A stretch of DNA of 64,000 bases from Saccharopolyspora flava (lineage in GTDB: Bacteria > Actinomycetota > Actinomycetes > Mycobacteriales > Pseudonocardiaceae), in assembly GCF_900116135.1 (NCBI RefSeq), contig NZ_FOZX01000008.1, forward strand, positions 124,001 to 188,000, given 5' to 3'. Position numbers and translations under genes: made by a program. Shown here piece after piece: positions 62,930 to 64,000 of this stretch; the first letter of the stretch is position 1; the number at the start of each line of letters is the position of its first letter. The notes beneath the pieces were generated by a model. That model did not search any database. It was not told where the DNA came from and saw nothing but the letters and a program-made list of their open reading frames with translations.

Positions 62930-63139
62930 GTGATCGCGCAACTACACCGAATCGGCGTGCGCAGCGCGTACCTGCAGGCGGCGTCCATGGGATCGGTGGC
63001 CCTGTGCATCGGCCTGTGGATCCGGGCGAAGACCGTCGACCAGGAGGAGCGGGGCAACGCCGAGCGCAGGGCCCTGTTCGTCGGATTGTGGCCGCCCACC
63101 CTGTGGCTGATCGGCGACACCCTCCGCGAGCTGGAGTGA
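62930..63139 (+). CDS. Small membrane protein ahead of the DUF1990 gene
   Basis: A 69-residue protein (72 from GTG 62921) with two short hydrophobic segments (AASMGSVALCIGLWI and RALFVGLWPPTLWLIGDTL). Its stop overlaps the downstream DUF1990 start by 4 nt (GTGA), so the two are coupled. I recognise no family. It is too short to rule out an alternative, but the coupling and the conserved-looking hydrophobic pattern support it being real. Confidence 0.6.
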   Translation: MIAQLHRIGVRSAYLQAASMGSVALCIGLWIRAKTVDQEERGNAERRALFVGLWPPTLWLIGDTLRELE

Positions 63140-63855
63140 GCGGCTCCCGCGGCGGCCTGCTCACCGGCGTCGATCACGTCGCGGCGCTGGACGACCTGGC
63201 GTGGCGGCAGGTCAACTACGCGGCGGAGGAAGTGCGCGCGCCGTTCTGGAACGTCGACTCCCACCGCCGGTCCCTCGGCATCGAACGGCCCGGTCCGCCC
63301 GAACCGGGTGGGATCTGGGAGACCGCGTGCCGGCTGGTGCGCGACTACGAGTTCGCCACCCCGGGCCGGATCCGCGCGATCTACCGGCGCGGATCAGCGC
63401 TGCTGGGCCGGGATCTGCTGTTGGAGGGCCACTTCGCCGGTCTGCGCTTCCACATGGGCGTGCGCGTGACGGAGATCGTCGACGAGACCGGTCCCGAGCG
63501 GATCTGGGGCTGGTCGTACGAAACCCTCGACGGGCACCTCGAACGCGGAAAGATGAGCTACCTGGTGACCAAGCACCCCACCTCGGGCCGCGTGGAGTTC
63601 CTCGTCTCGGGGTATTCGCAGCGCTCACCCGATCTGGGCCCCGTGGTGAAGCTGGGCTGGGCGGTGTTCGGCAGGAGCACGCAACTCCGGTTCTACCGCC
63701 ACTGCGGCGAGCGGCTGAACCGGCTGGTGCAGCAGGCCCTGGCCGGGCGTGCACCGGGCCCGGCGCACGTCGCGGACGGCGTGGTCCTGGCGCCCTCCGA
63801 CGCGACCCCGCACCGGTTCGACGTCGTCCACGTCCGCCTTGAACACCCGGGCTGA
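63136..63855 (+). CDS. DUF1990 (UPF0548) family protein
   Basis: A 239-residue protein with DDLAWRQVNYAAEEVRA at the start, WGWSYETLDGHLERGKMSYLV in the middle and FLVSGYSQRSPDLGPVVKLGW later, the DUF1990 pattern. No membrane segment. GTG start at 63136, overlapping the small upstream gene. The related protein 0.3 kb away on the other strand shares the GHLE-x-G pattern. Function unknown. Confidence 0.68.
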   Translation: MSGSRGGLLTGVDHVAALDDLAWRQVNYAAEEVRAPFWNVDSHRRSLGIERPGPPEPGGIWETACRLVRDYEFATPGRIRAIYRRGSALLGRDLLLEGHFAGLRFHMGVRVTEIVDETGPERIWGWSYETLDGHLERGKMSYLVTKHPTSGRVEFLVSGYSQRSPDLGPVVKLGWAVFGRSTQLRFYRHCGERLNRLVQQALAGRAPGPAHVADGVVLAPSDATPHRFDVVHVRLEHPG

Positions 63856-63875
63856 CCCGCGTGCGAATCTCCCCG

Positions 63876-64000
63876 CTAAGGACCCCACTCGGCTGGGGTT
63901 TCGCGGTAGAGGCCGCGTTTGGTGATGTAGCGCACCACGAGGCGCCGCGACCAGCGAACACACCCTTCATGAGGGCCTTGAACAGGAAAACACCGGTGCG
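63876..64000 (-). CDS. C-terminal end of an unidentified protein (cut by window edge)
   Basis: An open frame enters from the right edge and stops at TAG 63876-63878. The 41 visible codons end RRLVVRYITKRGLYRETPAEWGP. I cannot assign the family from so little; it might be a membrane protein or transposase end. The other two minus frames are open too, so this call is weak. Confidence 0.3.
   Translation of the reverse strand, partial: HRCFPVQGPHEGCVRWSRRLVVRYITKRGLYRETPAEWGP

Noticed and set aside
63876..64000. A transposase remnant at the right edge.
   Set aside because: Only 41 codons are visible, and the sequence has no motif that would decide between transposase and other proteins.

Overview
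This window is from a high-GC actinomycete, most likely Saccharopolyspora or a close relative in Pseudonocardiaceae. The evidence is the third-position GC bias, many GTG/TTG starts and leaderless promoters, and a calerythrin-type EF-hand protein, a family first described from Saccharopolyspora erythraea. The gene order also follows the conserved actinobacterial block known from Mycobacterium: glyS, smtB/zur, uppS, recO, era, deaminase-like gene, CBS hemolysin, ybeY, phoH, HIT, rsmE, dnaJ, hrcA, hemW, sulfite reductase/cysH, lepA, rpsT, holA, degV, gpgP, rsfS. Accessory genes are inserted between these anchors.

Layout. 0-3.4 kb: end of glyS, the SmtB-type/Zur metal-regulator pair and a two-gene permease unit. 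3.5-17.3 kb: a mostly minus-strand housekeeping run from uppS to hemW, interrupted by a Doc-type toxin/antitoxin pair. 17.4-23.3 kb: a plus-strand assimilatory sulfate reduction operon (leader peptide, siroheme sulfite reductase, small zinc-ribbon protein, cysH, cysD, cysN, sirohydrochlorin chelatase). 23.9-30.9 kb: two adjacent very large genes carrying five ADP-ribosylglycohydrolase-like domains, the first fused to what looks like a type VII secretion-associated/SseB-like N-terminus. 31-33 kb: enoyl-CoA hydratase, then barstar, an RNase Sa-like secreted ribonuclease and a small membrane protein. 33-38 kb: a valine-catabolic operon (mmsA, acyl-CoA dehydrogenase, hydroxyisobutyryl-CoA hydrolase, mmsB). 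38-49 kb: calerythrin, MOSC, nitronate monooxygenase, isocitrate lyase with divergent RamB regulator, LysR, an arylsulfatase, and a MerR/SDR divergent pair. 49-64 kb: lepA, VOC protein, rpsT, two membrane transporters, holA, a riboswitch-controlled thrC, comEC/comEA, degV, gpgP, rsfS and a DUF1990 gene cluster.

Regulation visible in the sequence: a SAM-I riboswitch before thrC, a leader peptide before the sulfite reductase operon, a MerR-type 19-bp-spacer promoter, direct-repeat operator sequence over the toxin/antitoxin promoter, an inverted repeat in the mmsA promoter, several leaderless promoters with a -10 hexamer exactly 7 nt before the start codon, and strong terminator hairpins after aceA, thrC, mmsB and the enoyl-CoA hydratase gene.

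The least explained structure is a set of dispersed intergenic palindromes: three copies of a 68-84 bp hairpin element (3.5, 31.0 and 47.8 kb) with a conserved loop and covarying arms, and six copies of a TTTTCATGAAAA palindrome in two clusters of three (12 and 44 kb), one extending to a perfect 44-bp palindrome. These and the five-domain ADP-ribosylglycohydrolase locus are the best candidates for something new.
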